Source: FEN-1191 sp036490715
GTDB taxonomy: Bacteria > Pseudomonadota > Gammaproteobacteria > Steroidobacterales > Steroidobacteraceae
DNA length: 64,000 nt
Assembly: GCA_036490715.1 (NCBI GenBank)
Contig: DASXDL010000030.1
Span: forward strand, 124,001-188,000
Direction of reading: 5' to 3'
Shown: piece by piece, positions 1 through 7,400 of the stretch
Position numbering within the stretch: the first letter of the stretch is position 1
How the letters are laid out: every line of letters starts with the position of its first letter
Notes under the pieces: generated by a model
Databases searched by the model: none
What the model was told of the DNA's origin: nothing
What the model saw: only the letters and a program-made list of their open reading frames with translations
Translations under genes and position numbers: made by a program

Positions 1-742
1 CGACGCCCCACACCAGCATCGACAGCCCGATCCACTTGCCGACCGCGTGCTCGCTCAGGCCCGCGGCCACGCCAATGCGCTCCTGATACGCCCAGATGGC
101 GCCGTGACCGATGTAGAGCATCAGCATCATGGTCAGCAATACCAGCACCGGGCGTGGGATCGAGCGGATCGCCAGCCGTTCACCCGGACGCGCCAGCGGC
201 GCGCCACCGCTGCGCGTCAGCGGCAGGGTGGCGAGCGCCAGCACGGTGATGAACGACAGCGTCAGCAGCAGAGCCGGCAGACCGCCCAGCTGCAGCAGTC
301 GCGGCGCCAGCAGCGTCAGTACGCCGGAATAGGCGATCGAGATCGCGTTGACGATGGCAAATACCCGTTCGGGCACCGCGGTGGCAGCGGCCAGGCTCAG
401 GTACACGCAGAACGCGGCGGCCGCCCCGAACCCGGACAGGATGCGCAGCGGCACGATCGAGTTAAAGTCAGTGGCAAAGCAGCTCAGCACGTTGGCGATG
501 ACGATGATCGCGATCGCCAGCAGGCCCATGATCGGGCGCGGCACCCGGTTCATCACGCCCAGCAGGCACAGGATGCCGAGCGTCAGCCCGGTAAGCTCGA
601 GCGAGGCCACGAGGCCGGCCTGCCGCTCGCTCAGGCCCAGATGATCGACCATGGCGCCGACCACCATGGGCTGCACGACCAGCGGCGTATTGCCGGCCAT
701 CGCAAAGGCGCCCATGGCCAGGTAGGTACGCTTCCCGGTCAT
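1..742 (-). CDS. MFS transporter, partial (C-terminus beyond window)
   Basis: The minus strand is open from an ATG at 742 to the window edge and gives about 247 residues starting MTGKRTYLAMGAFAMAGN. Successive hydrophobic segments are separated by short basic loops (for example NRVPRPIMG after segment 2), the layout of a major facilitator superfamily permease with about seven of twelve helices visible. Substrate cannot be told. It is transcribed away from the M20 amidohydrolase; a perfect 12-bp palindrome lies in the shared upstream region. The C-terminal half is cut off by the window, not by a stop codon. Confidence 0.8.
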   Translation of the reverse strand, partial: MTGKRTYLAMGAFAMAGNTPLVVQPMVVGAMVDHLGLSERQAGLVASLELTGLTLGILCLLGVMNRVPRPIMGLLAIAIIVIANVLSCFATDFNSIVPLRILSGFGAAAAFCVYLSLAAATAVPERVFAIVNAISIAYSGVLTLLAPRLLQLGGLPALLLTLSFITVLALATLPLTRSGGAPLARPGERLAIRSIPRPVLVLLTMMLMLYIGHGAIWAYQERIGVAAGLSEHAVGKWIGLSMLVWGV

Positions 743-772
743 AATGGCAAGTAGATTCCTGCGAAATTTAAG

Positions 773-784
773 TGTAACGTTACA
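773..784. promoter_or_regulatory. Perfect palindrome TGTAACGTTACA, operator-like
   Basis: This 12-bp perfect palindrome sits between the divergent MFS gene (start 742) and the amidohydrolase gene (start 870) in a locally AT-rich stretch. Its size and position suit a dimeric repressor such as a TetR or LacI family member. No regulator gene is visible nearby, so the binding protein is unknown. Confidence 0.45.
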
Positions 785-869
785 ATCTAGCCACTTTACT
801 TGAACTCACCGGACGGTGCAATTTGACGCCGCGGCGCTTTTGCGCCCCAGACTTCGAGGAGGCAGCGCA

Positions 870-2039
870 ATGAACATCGATCCTCTGGCCGCCTCGCTCA
901 GCGATGAGATGCGCCGCTGGCGTCGCGATCTGCACGCCCATCCCGAGATCGGATTTGAAGAGGTGCGCACCGCGCGCCTGGTCGCCGACAAGCTGCGCGG
1001 CTGGGGCCTTAGCGTGCGCGAAGGTCTGGCCGGCACCGGCGTGGTTGGCACGCTGAGCGGGCGCGCCGGTTCGCCACGCGCGATCGGGCTGCGCGCCGAC
1101 ATGGACGCGTTGCCGCTGCAGGAGCTGAACAGCTTCGACTACGGCTCGAAAAACGCCGGCCGCATGCACGCCTGTGGCCATGACGGACACACCGCGATGC
1201 TGCTGGGTGCGGCGCAGTGCCTGGCGCGCTCACGCAACTTCGCCGGTACCGTGCAATTTATCTTTCAGCCGGCAGAAGAAGGCCGCGGCGGTGCCGAGCG
1301 CATGGTCAATGAAGGCCTGTTCGAGCAGTTTCCCTGCGATGCCGTCTACGGCCTGCACAACTGGCCGGCGATGAACGCCGGCACACTCGGCGTGCGCGTC
1401 GGTCCGATGCTCGCCTCGATGGACCAGATCGAGATCCAGGTGGTCGGGCGCGGCGGCCACGGCGCGCTGCCACAGCACGCGATCGATCCGGTGGTCACCG
1501 CGGCCCACATCGTCACCGCGCTGCAGACGCTGGTCAGCCGCTCCACCAGCCCGACCGAGGCCGCGGTCGTCAGCATCACCTGCATCGAGGGCGGCACGGC
1601 GCACAACATCATCCCGCAGAGCGTGCAGATGCGCGGCACCGTCCGCAGTTTCTCACCGTCGGTGCGCCATGAGCTGGAGCAGGGCATCAATCGGATTGCG
1701 CACAGCACCGCCCAGGCTTTCGGCGCGACGGCCGCGGTGCAGTACACGCGCCTGGCGCCGGCCGTGATCAACACCGCGCATGAGACGGCGCAGGCGATCG
1801 CCGCCGCCGGCGCGGTGTTGGGAGAAGAACGCGTGGTACAGGACATCGAGCCGACCATGGGATCGGAAGATTTCTCTTACATGCTCGACGGCCGGCCCGG
1901 CGCCTACGTGTTCCTGGGTCAGGGTAGTCCGGAGCATTCCTGCAACATCCACAGTCCGCACTACGATTTCAATGACCAGCTGCTGCCGATCGGCGCCAGC
2001 TACTGGATCCGGTTGGTCGAGCAGGTGCTGGCGGCGTAG
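870..2039 (+). CDS. M20 family amidohydrolase (hippurate/N-acyl amino acid hydrolase type)
   Basis: A 389-residue zinc-dependent amidohydrolase. Near the start is DLHAHPEIGFEE, then GLRADMDALPLQE and the metal-binding GRMHACGHDGHTAML; later come FIFQPAEEGRGGAERM and the C-terminal GSEDFSYM motif, all typical of the M20D (AmhX/HipO/IAA-amino acid hydrolase) group that removes acyl groups from amino acids. I chose ATG 870 because GAGGAGG lies just upstream; an in-frame ATG at 816 has no comparable site. It has no signal peptide, so it is cytoplasmic. The exact substrate is not determinable. Confidence 0.9.
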   Translation: MNIDPLAASLSDEMRRWRRDLHAHPEIGFEEVRTARLVADKLRGWGLSVREGLAGTGVVGTLSGRAGSPRAIGLRADMDALPLQELNSFDYGSKNAGRMHACGHDGHTAMLLGAAQCLARSRNFAGTVQFIFQPAEEGRGGAERMVNEGLFEQFPCDAVYGLHNWPAMNAGTLGVRVGPMLASMDQIEIQVVGRGGHGALPQHAIDPVVTAAHIVTALQTLVSRSTSPTEAAVVSITCIEGGTAHNIIPQSVQMRGTVRSFSPSVRHELEQGINRIAHSTAQAFGATAAVQYTRLAPAVINTAHETAQAIAAAGAVLGEERVVQDIEPTMGSEDFSYMLDGRPGAYVFLGQGSPEHSCNIHSPHYDFNDQLLPIGASYWIRLVEQVLAA

Positions 2040-2052
2040 TCGAGATTCACGC

Positions 2053-3126
2053 GTGCACGCCCACAGCCAGGGATTTGGCGCGCCGGTCGGCGTCACGCTG
2101 CCCGCATCGCAGATGGCGCCGAACGACTTCGGCTTTGACTTCGAACAATTCTCTTCCGAAGGCGCCTGGGCCTTCTGTCGTTTCAGCGGCGGTGACATCG
2201 AGGCTGCGCGTCTTGGGTTTCAATGCGGCGCTTTCGACCTGAGCGCCGATGGCCAGGAGCCCGACCGTAATTTTTTGCAGCTGCACCTGGAGGTGCTGAC
2301 GCGCGAGGGCGCGTATCTGTGGCTGCCGTCCGGTCGCTATTCCGCGCGGCAGGTGCAGCGCGGGCCGGGGGCTCTGGATCTGTCGCTGAACTCGGCCGGG
2401 CAGCAGATCTTCCGCTACCAGGGCTGGCCGACGATCGAGTGCCGGACGTGTTCGGACGATGCGCTGCTGCAGGCCGAGCTCACGTTCCGGCTGCAAAGTA
2501 CCACCGTGCTGCCCGACGGCATCCTGCCGCAGTGCGCGTTTTGCATGTGGGAATCGATGGGCGTGGTCGAGGGGATGATCCGCCACGATGGCCGCCGCGT
2601 ACCGGTGCGCGGTAAGGTGTTCTTCGATCACACCCGCATCATCCGACAGCGCAGTGAGGCGCCGACGCGCGCCATGTCGCTCTACACCACTCTGGCCTTC
2701 GATGAGGGCGGTGGCCTGTTCGGCTACTGGACGGTGGACGAGCGCGGCGAGCCGATCCGCGACTATTGCTTCGCGGTCTACCTGGACGCTGCCGGCGGCG
2801 GGCGGCTGCTGACCGACGTGACTCTGTCGCAGCTGCTGCTCGATGAGGACGGCATCGCGCACAGCTGGCGGCTCGAGCTGCGCGATCGCGAGCTGGCGTT
2901 GTCGGTCAAGCTCGCCGCGCGCGAGCATCTGATCCGTCGCTGCTGGGGCGCGGCACACGCCCCGACCCGGCGGGCCGACTACAGCATCCTGCCGCTGGTA
3001 CTGGATGGCAGCGCCGAGCTGCGCCGTCGCGGCCATCGCAGCACGCTACGTGGCTCGGGTCTGGCCGAATACCACGACGCGCGTTTGTGGCGCGCCAATT
3101 CGCAGGCGGCGCGCGACAGCGGTTGA
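2053..3126 (+). CDS. Hypothetical beta-rich protein, possibly CrtC/AttH lipocalin-like
   Basis: A 357-residue protein beginning at GTG 2053, 13 bases after the amidohydrolase stop; ATG 2113 is an alternative start. It lacks a signal peptide and membrane spans. Alternating short hydrophobic strands, a central WESMGVVEGMIRHDGR segment, FGYWTVDERGEP and the terminal GSGLAEYHDARLW are reminiscent of two-domain lipocalin-like hydratase/AttH proteins, but I see no catalytic motif that would fix a function. The tight spacing suggests cotranscription with the amidohydrolase. Family assignment is an inference; treat as unassigned. Confidence 0.7.
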   Translation: MHAHSQGFGAPVGVTLPASQMAPNDFGFDFEQFSSEGAWAFCRFSGGDIEAARLGFQCGAFDLSADGQEPDRNFLQLHLEVLTREGAYLWLPSGRYSARQVQRGPGALDLSLNSAGQQIFRYQGWPTIECRTCSDDALLQAELTFRLQSTTVLPDGILPQCAFCMWESMGVVEGMIRHDGRRVPVRGKVFFDHTRIIRQRSEAPTRAMSLYTTLAFDEGGGLFGYWTVDERGEPIRDYCFAVYLDAAGGGRLLTDVTLSQLLLDEDGIAHSWRLELRDRELALSVKLAAREHLIRRCWGAAHAPTRRADYSILPLVLDGSAELRRRGHRSTLRGSGLAEYHDARLWRANSQAARDSG

Positions 3127-3135
3127 GAGCGCGCG

Positions 3136-4602
3136 TTACTCGATGCGCTCGCCATGCTGCGAGATATCCAGTCCCTCGCGCTCATCATCCGAGCTGACGC
3201 GGATGCCGATGATGAGATCGATCACCTTGAGGATGATCAGGCTCATCACAAAGCTCCACACCAGCGTTGCGATCACGCCCTTGAGCTGCAGCAGCACACT
3301 GCCGGTGGAGCCGCTGATCGCTTTACTCACCAGGGCCCCTGTTAAGAGCGCCCCGATGATGCCGCCGATGCAGTGCACGCCGAAGGCATCGAGCGAGTCA
3401 TCGTAGCCAAAGGCTCGCTTGACCGAAGTGGCCGAGAAGTAGCAGATGATGCCTGCGGCCACCCCGATGATGATCGAGGAGTTCGGATCGACAAAGCCTG
3501 AGGCAGGGGTAATGGCCACAAGGCCTGCCACCGCTCCTGAGGCAATGCCCAGCACGCTGGGCTTACCCTTGGTGAGCCACTCGGTGAACATCCAGGCCAG
3601 TGCTGCAGCAGCCGTGGCCAGGTGAGTGACGGCAAAGGCCATGCCGGCCCGGCCGTCTGAGGCCACGGCGGATCCTGCGTTAAAGCCAAACCAGCCCACC
3701 CACAGGAGAGACGCTCCAATGACGGTCAGGGTGAGGTTATGAGGCGCCATGATCTCTTTGCCCAGGCCCTGGCGCTTACCGAGCATCAGAGCGGTGGCCA
3801 AACCTGCGATACCGGCATTGATGTGCACCACGGTGCCGCCGGCGAAGTCCAGCTGGGTGGCAGCAAACCAGCCCGAGGGCTCCCACATCCAGTGGGCGAC
3901 GGGGCAGTACACCACGATCAGCCAGATCCCCATGAACCACATCATGGCCGAGAACTTCATGCGCTCGGCAAAGGAGCCACAGATCAGCGCCGGGGTGATG
4001 ATGGCAAAGGTGGCCTGGAACATCGCATAGACGGTCTCAGGGATGGTCAGTCCCAGATGAGACACCGAGAGCTTGGAGTCATCGTGCAGGTAGAGCATGC
4101 CGTTAAAGAACGCACGGCTCACGCCCCCCAGATACGGGGTCGACCCCGGAGTGAAGGCCAGGGAATAGCCAATCACCCACCAAAGAATCGAGACCAGACA
4201 GGTGATGGCAAAGCTTTGCATCAAGGTTGCCAGCACGTTCTTCTTTCGCACCATGCCGGCATAGAAGAGCGCTAAACCCGGGATCGTCATCATCAGCACC
4301 AGGGCGGTGCTGGTGAGCATCCAGGCGGTATCCCCGGAGTTGATGTCCGAGAACTTAACGATCGTGGGCGCGGTGGGTGTGGCGGCCGCAGGGGCTGCCG
4401 CTGCGGGAGCCGCGGCCGCATCGGCCGCAGGAGCGGCAGCAGCCGGGGCCTCATCGGCCCACGAGCGGCTCACGCCACTGAGCAGCAGCAGCGCCAAGAG
4501 CGCGGTGGCGAGCGCTGCGCCCAGGGCTTGCAGCCACCGGGCTCTCGAGGCCTCGAGGCGCACGGCCAGAATCTGAACTTGTGGTTTGCGCATGGCTTGC
4601 AA
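3136..4602 (-). CDS. amtB: Ammonium transporter AmtB
   Basis: A 488-residue Amt/Rh/MEP channel. It has an N-terminal signal-type hydrophobic segment ending near SRSWADEA, an Ala/Pro-rich linker of about 40 residues, then the first channel helix (SGDTAWMLTSTALVLMMTIP). Diagnostic stretches include LFYAGMVRKKN, the pore region with GGTVVHINAG, and DSLDAFGVHCIGGIIGALLTG near the C-terminus, which holds the conserved second pore histidine. It ends in a cytoplasmic tail with DEREGLDISQHGE. It lies 34 bases downstream of the PII gene, the usual glnK-amtB order, and is expected to be expressed under nitrogen limitation. The PII partner lacks the loop that normally plugs this channel. Confidence 0.95.
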   Translation of the reverse strand: MQAMRKPQVQILAVRLEASRARWLQALGAALATALLALLLLSGVSRSWADEAPAAAAPAADAAAAPAAAAPAAATPTAPTIVKFSDINSGDTAWMLTSTALVLMMTIPGLALFYAGMVRKKNVLATLMQSFAITCLVSILWWVIGYSLAFTPGSTPYLGGVSRAFFNGMLYLHDDSKLSVSHLGLTIPETVYAMFQATFAIITPALICGSFAERMKFSAMMWFMGIWLIVVYCPVAHWMWEPSGWFAATQLDFAGGTVVHINAGIAGLATALMLGKRQGLGKEIMAPHNLTLTVIGASLLWVGWFGFNAGSAVASDGRAGMAFAVTHLATAAAALAWMFTEWLTKGKPSVLGIASGAVAGLVAITPASGFVDPNSSIIIGVAAGIICYFSATSVKRAFGYDDSLDAFGVHCIGGIIGALLTGALVSKAISGSTGSVLLQLKGVIATLVWSFVMSLIILKVIDLIIGIRVSSDDEREGLDISQHGERIE

Positions 4603-4636
4603 CTCCCGACTTCTTTATTAAATGGCGCCCAGGTAC

Positions 4637-4924
4637 TCAGGTGGCCGCGGGACCGGTCTCGCCGGTGCGGATGCGGATGGTTTGCTCCAGCTCCTCGACA
4701 TAGATGCGGCCGTCGCCGCTGCGACCGGTGCGCGAGACGTTGGCGATGGCCTCCAGCACTGGCTCGACGATGCCGTCGTCGACGGCGATCTCGACCTTGA
4801 CCCTTGGGCCGAACTGCGCTTCATAGACTTCGGTGACGGTCACGCCCTGCACGCCGAGCTGGGCGATGGCCTGTCGTAGTTCGTCCAGCTTGAAGGGACG
4901 CACGACCGCAATGATCATTTTCAT
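4637..4924 (-). CDS. glnK: PII signal-transduction protein with a deleted T-loop (GlnK-like)
   Basis: A 95-residue PII protein; usual members have 112. The N-terminus MKMIIAVVRPFKLDELRQAI, the B-loop TGRSGDGRIYVEELEQ and the C-loop IRIRTGE are intact. Between VTEV (ending at residue 33) and PRVKVEI (from residue 40) there are only six residues, YEAQFG, where E. coli GlnB has 23, so about 17 residues of the T-loop are gone. That removes the uridylylation tyrosine (Tyr51), Arg47 that inserts into AmtB, and Gln39 that helps bind 2-oxoglutarate with Mg-ATP; Lys58 becomes Arg. ATG 4924 gives the canonical N-terminus; an upstream reading to 5047 would run into the promoter. It is cotranscribed with amtB. 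Confidence 0.88.
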   Translation of the reverse strand: MKMIIAVVRPFKLDELRQAIAQLGVQGVTVTEVYEAQFGPRVKVEIAVDDGIVEPVLEAIANVSRTGRSGDGRIYVEELEQTIRIRTGETGPAAT

Positions 4925-5024
4925 GGGCTGCATTTCGCAATGATCGAACCCTGACGGCGGTCTGCCGCGGTGCTGCCGGTGCGCGTATTCTTGGACGAGT
5001 CCATGAATGTCCGCGGGAGCTCGG

Positions 5025-5040
5025 TGCAGAATCTGTGCCA
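5025..5040 (-). promoter_or_regulatory. Candidate sigma-54 promoter for glnK-amtB
   Basis: On the minus strand this reads TGGCACAGATTCTGCA, which fits the sigma-54 consensus TGGCACG-N4-TTGCA with the invariant GG (-24) and GC (-12) at the right spacing. Transcription would begin about 12 bases downstream, roughly 90 bases before the glnK start at 4924. This matches the known NtrC/RpoN control of glnK-amtB in proteobacteria. Confidence 0.65.
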
Positions 5041-5060
5041 CGCTCAAATTGTGGGCAAAT

Positions 5061-5098
5061 CCGCGGTATTGGACCGCGGGGTGCGGCGTGACCGCACC
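5061..5098. promoter_or_regulatory. Two abutting 7-5-7 inverted repeats upstream of the glnK promoter
   Basis: Two perfect inverted repeats, CCGCGGT-N5-ACCGCGG (5061-5079) and GGTGCGG-N5-CCGCACC (5080-5098), abut with identical 7-5-7 geometry, 20 to 60 bases upstream of the sigma-54 element. Partly overlapping the second is a minus-strand half-match to the NtrC site (TGGTGC at 5094-5099). They may be activator sites or hairpins. Confidence 0.4.
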
Positions 5099-5154
5099 AA
5101 TTTGGATGGCACTAACCGCGTTCGTGATCGGTAATGGGGCAAGGAGATAGCAAC

Positions 5155-5430
5155 ATGGAGAACGTCCATATCGATGATCTGGCCCGACGCCTGTTCGAGG
5201 GCTTGCCCGACGCGGTACGTACCATGCGGCGCGACATCGAGAGCAATTTCCGCGCGGTACTGCAGTCCAATCTGGGCAAGCTCGATCTGACCACGCGCGA
5301 GGAGTTCGACGTGCAGACCCGGGTGCTCGAGCGCACGCGTAGCCGAATCGCGCAGCTGGAACAGCGGGTGGTGACGCTGGAGCAGCGTCTGACCGAGCTC
5401 GAACAGGAAATTCCGCCGAGCTCGGACTAA
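5155..5430 (+). CDS. ubiK: UbiK-like accessory factor (BMFP/YqiC family)
   Basis: A 91-residue, highly charged protein. The first half, MENVHIDDLARRLFEGLPDA, then MRRDIESNFRAVLQSNLGKLDLTTREEFDVQ, matches the BMFP domain; the C-terminal third is a heptad-rich coiled coil (QLEQRVVTLEQRLTELEQE). Members of this family trimerise and assist ubiquinone biosynthesis together with UbiJ. ATG 5155 follows AAGGAG at good spacing; the earlier in-frame ATG at 5134 is poorly supported. It is divergent from glnK. Confidence 0.85.
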   Translation: MENVHIDDLARRLFEGLPDAVRTMRRDIESNFRAVLQSNLGKLDLTTREEFDVQTRVLERTRSRIAQLEQRVVTLEQRLTELEQEIPPSSD

Positions 5431-5476
5431 AGCCGAGGGCGCAAGCTGTCAGCGGCCGTTACTGGCCGTCAGACTC

Positions 5477-5995
5477 TTATTTGGCCAGCGACACCATGTA
5501 GTCGACGCCCTGCTTGATCAGGTCGTCGGGCAGGTCGGTGCGGCCGCCCTTGGGGGGCATGGTCCCGGAACTGCCGGTGAAACCATGCAGCGCGTGGATA
5601 TAGAGAGTCGCCTTGCCCTCGGCGATGCGCGGACCCCAGGCGGCCTTGTCGCCTGCCTTGGGCGCCCCGGCCAGACCGGTGCCGTGGCAGGTCTTGCAGA
5701 CCGCTTCGAACAGCTCCTGACCGTTCTTTGGTACCGCCATGGCAGGCGCCGCCGCCTCGCCCGCCGGGGCCTTGATCGCCATGGCCGAATTATCCTGGCC
5801 GGCCACCGCCTCCTGCGACATCGGGGCGACGTTATGCTGCAGGCTCGCCAAGTACAGTGGATCCTTGTAGACGTCGACTTCCTGGGTGCGGCCCGCCACC
5901 GTGCGCGCCAGTGCTAACAACAGGATCGTGACGCCGACCAGAATGCCAATCACGATGCTGAACATGGTGATGAACTGAGAGTCCTGTTTGCTCAC
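5477..5995 (-). CDS. Membrane-anchored cytochrome c5-type protein
   Basis: A 172-residue protein with an N-terminal uncleaved hydrophobic helix (MFSIVIGILVGVTILLLALA, about residues 11-30) and a C-terminal c-type heme domain with the CKTCH heme-binding site. The axial methionine is likely in SSGTMPPKGG, and the end DLPDDLIKQGVDYMVSLAK is typical of the class I cytochrome c5 family. The middle is an Ala-rich linker. It should sit in the periplasm attached to the inner membrane and pass electrons to a terminal oxidase or reductase. It stands alone as a single-gene unit. Confidence 0.9.
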   Translation of the reverse strand: MSKQDSQFITMFSIVIGILVGVTILLLALARTVAGRTQEVDVYKDPLYLASLQHNVAPMSQEAVAGQDNSAMAIKAPAGEAAAPAMAVPKNGQELFEAVCKTCHGTGLAGAPKAGDKAAWGPRIAEGKATLYIHALHGFTGSSGTMPPKGGRTDLPDDLIKQGVDYMVSLAK

Positions 5996-6048
5996 GGGTC
6001 GGCCGATCTCGTAGTTGGGAATTCCAGAAAGTATAGCCTAAGGCCGCG

Positions 6049-6720
6049 CTAGAGAGCCCGGCGCAGGGTCAGATTGATGCGGCAGTGGCCGGTCAGCGGA
6101 TGCTCGCCCTCGGCCAGTGGGGCCACCCCGTGAAAAGCCAGCCGCTGTTTCCCGCCCCAAACGACGACGTCCCCGTGCAGCAGCGCGATCCGGTGCGCCG
6201 GATCGGTACGGCGCAGGCCGCCGAACAGGAACAGCGCCGGCAGTCCCAGCGACACCGACACCACCGGCGCGCTCAAGTCACGCTCATTGCGGTCCTGATG
6301 CAGGCTCAGGCGCGTGCCCGGCAGATAGCGGTTCACCAGACAGGCATCGGGCTCAAAGTCGGGGAATCCGGCCGCCGTGGCCGCCGCCGTGGCCAAGGCG
6401 TGAATGGACTGCGGCAAGGGCGGCCAGGCCCGGCCGCTGTCCGGATCATGGCTTGCGTATCGGTAGCCACGACGGTCACTGACCCAGCCGACCGTACCGC
6501 AGTTGGTCATCGCGACCGACATGCGCGCACCCCCGGGTGTCATCATGTGGCGCCACGGTGCCTGCGCCACGACCTGTTCGATCGCGGCCAGCACGGTGCC
6601 GGCGACCTCAAGGGCCGCCCCCGGCAGCACCACGGCTCCTTCGGCGATCGGCTCGCGCGCGGCGCGGGGCAGCAGCGCCAGCGTGACAAGATCCTGGCGA
6701 GCCGTGCGGGCGCGCTTCAT
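6049..6720 (-). CDS. alkB: AlkB alkylated-DNA repair dioxygenase
   Basis: A 223-residue Fe(II)/2-oxoglutarate dioxygenase that oxidatively removes methyl groups from 1-methyladenine and 3-methylcytosine. Landmarks close to E. coli AlkB are MMTPGGARMSVAMTNCG, the iron ligands H and D in LSLHQDRNE, FLFGGLRR, the distal ligand in RLAFHGV and the 2-oxoglutarate-binding arginines in CRINLTLRRA at the C-terminus. It overlaps the preceding oxygenase gene by 4 bases and is the third gene of an ada-oxygenase-alkB unit, so it should be induced by methylation damage through Ada. Confidence 0.95.
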   Translation of the reverse strand: MKRARTARQDLVTLALLPRAAREPIAEGAVVLPGAALEVAGTVLAAIEQVVAQAPWRHMMTPGGARMSVAMTNCGTVGWVSDRRGYRYASHDPDSGRAWPPLPQSIHALATAAATAAGFPDFEPDACLVNRYLPGTRLSLHQDRNERDLSAPVVSVSLGLPALFLFGGLRRTDPAHRIALLHGDVVVWGGKQRLAFHGVAPLAEGEHPLTGHCRINLTLRRAL

Positions 6721-7400
6721 TGCGCGTCGTGAAAGATGATGCCAAGCGTATAGCGCTGCCCGCGACGCAGGCGACTGACGCCGTGGCGCATGCTGAGCCG
6801 ATAGGCACCGCGCTTGCCCACCGCCGGCCGGTAGCGGGTGGCGAATGCCACGCCGTCACCGCGCGACAGCGGCACCACTTCGACCCGCGACTGCGCGCGC
6901 GGCCGCTGTTCGGTCAGACAGAATTCGCCGCCGCGGAAATCACTCTCGGGGTTCGACAGCAGCACGGTGATCTGCAGCGGGAACACCTGCTCACCGTACA
7001 GGTCCTGGTGCAGGCAGTTGAAATCGCCCGGCCCGTAGCGCAGCAGCAGCGGCGTCGGTCGCTTCTGCCCGGCGCGATGACAGCGGGCCAGGAACTCGGC
7101 GTGCGAGGCCGGGAAGCGCGACTTGATCCGCAGCGCCTCATGCCAGCGATTGGCGATCGGCGCCAGCAGCGGATACAGACGATCGCGCAGCGCCTGCACC
7201 GCTGTTGGCAGCGGATAGCAAAAGTACTGGTACTCGCCGCGACCAAAGCCGTGCTGGGCCATGACTACGCGACTGCGAAACAACTCGCCGCGCTCATAGC
7301 AGTCGATCAAGTCGGCGCAGGCCTGCGCCGGCAGCAGGCCCGGCAGCAGCGCCATGCCGCGGCTGTCGAGCTCGTCGGCATCCAGCGGCTGCGCCGCCAT
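6717..7400 (-). CDS. 2OG-Fe(II) oxygenase in the ada-alkB operon
   Basis: A 227-residue dioxygenase. The iron ligands are likely His and Asp in CLHQDLYGE and the His in SMRHGVSRL, and an Arg in the following strand (RGQRYTLG) should bind 2-oxoglutarate; the fold predicted is the double-stranded beta-helix. It is distinct from AlkB, with a long N-terminal helical part and YGPGDFNCLH before the iron site. Start ATG 7400 overlaps the ada stop (TGATG), so translation is probably coupled, and its stop overlaps the alkB start. Substrate is unknown; the context suggests a role in alkylation damage repair. Confidence 0.88.
   Translation of the reverse strand: MAAQPLDADELDSRGMALLPGLLPAQACADLIDCYERGELFRSRVVMAQHGFGRGEYQYFCYPLPTAVQALRDRLYPLLAPIANRWHEALRIKSRFPASHAEFLARCHRAGQKRPTPLLLRYGPGDFNCLHQDLYGEQVFPLQITVLLSNPESDFRGGEFCLTEQRPRAQSRVEVVPLSRGDGVAFATRYRPAVGKRGAYRLSMRHGVSRLRRGQRYTLGIIFHDAQ

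Noticed and set aside
4637..5047. A longer PII start at 5047
   Set aside because: It would cover the sigma-54 promoter; the conserved PII N-terminus begins at 4924.
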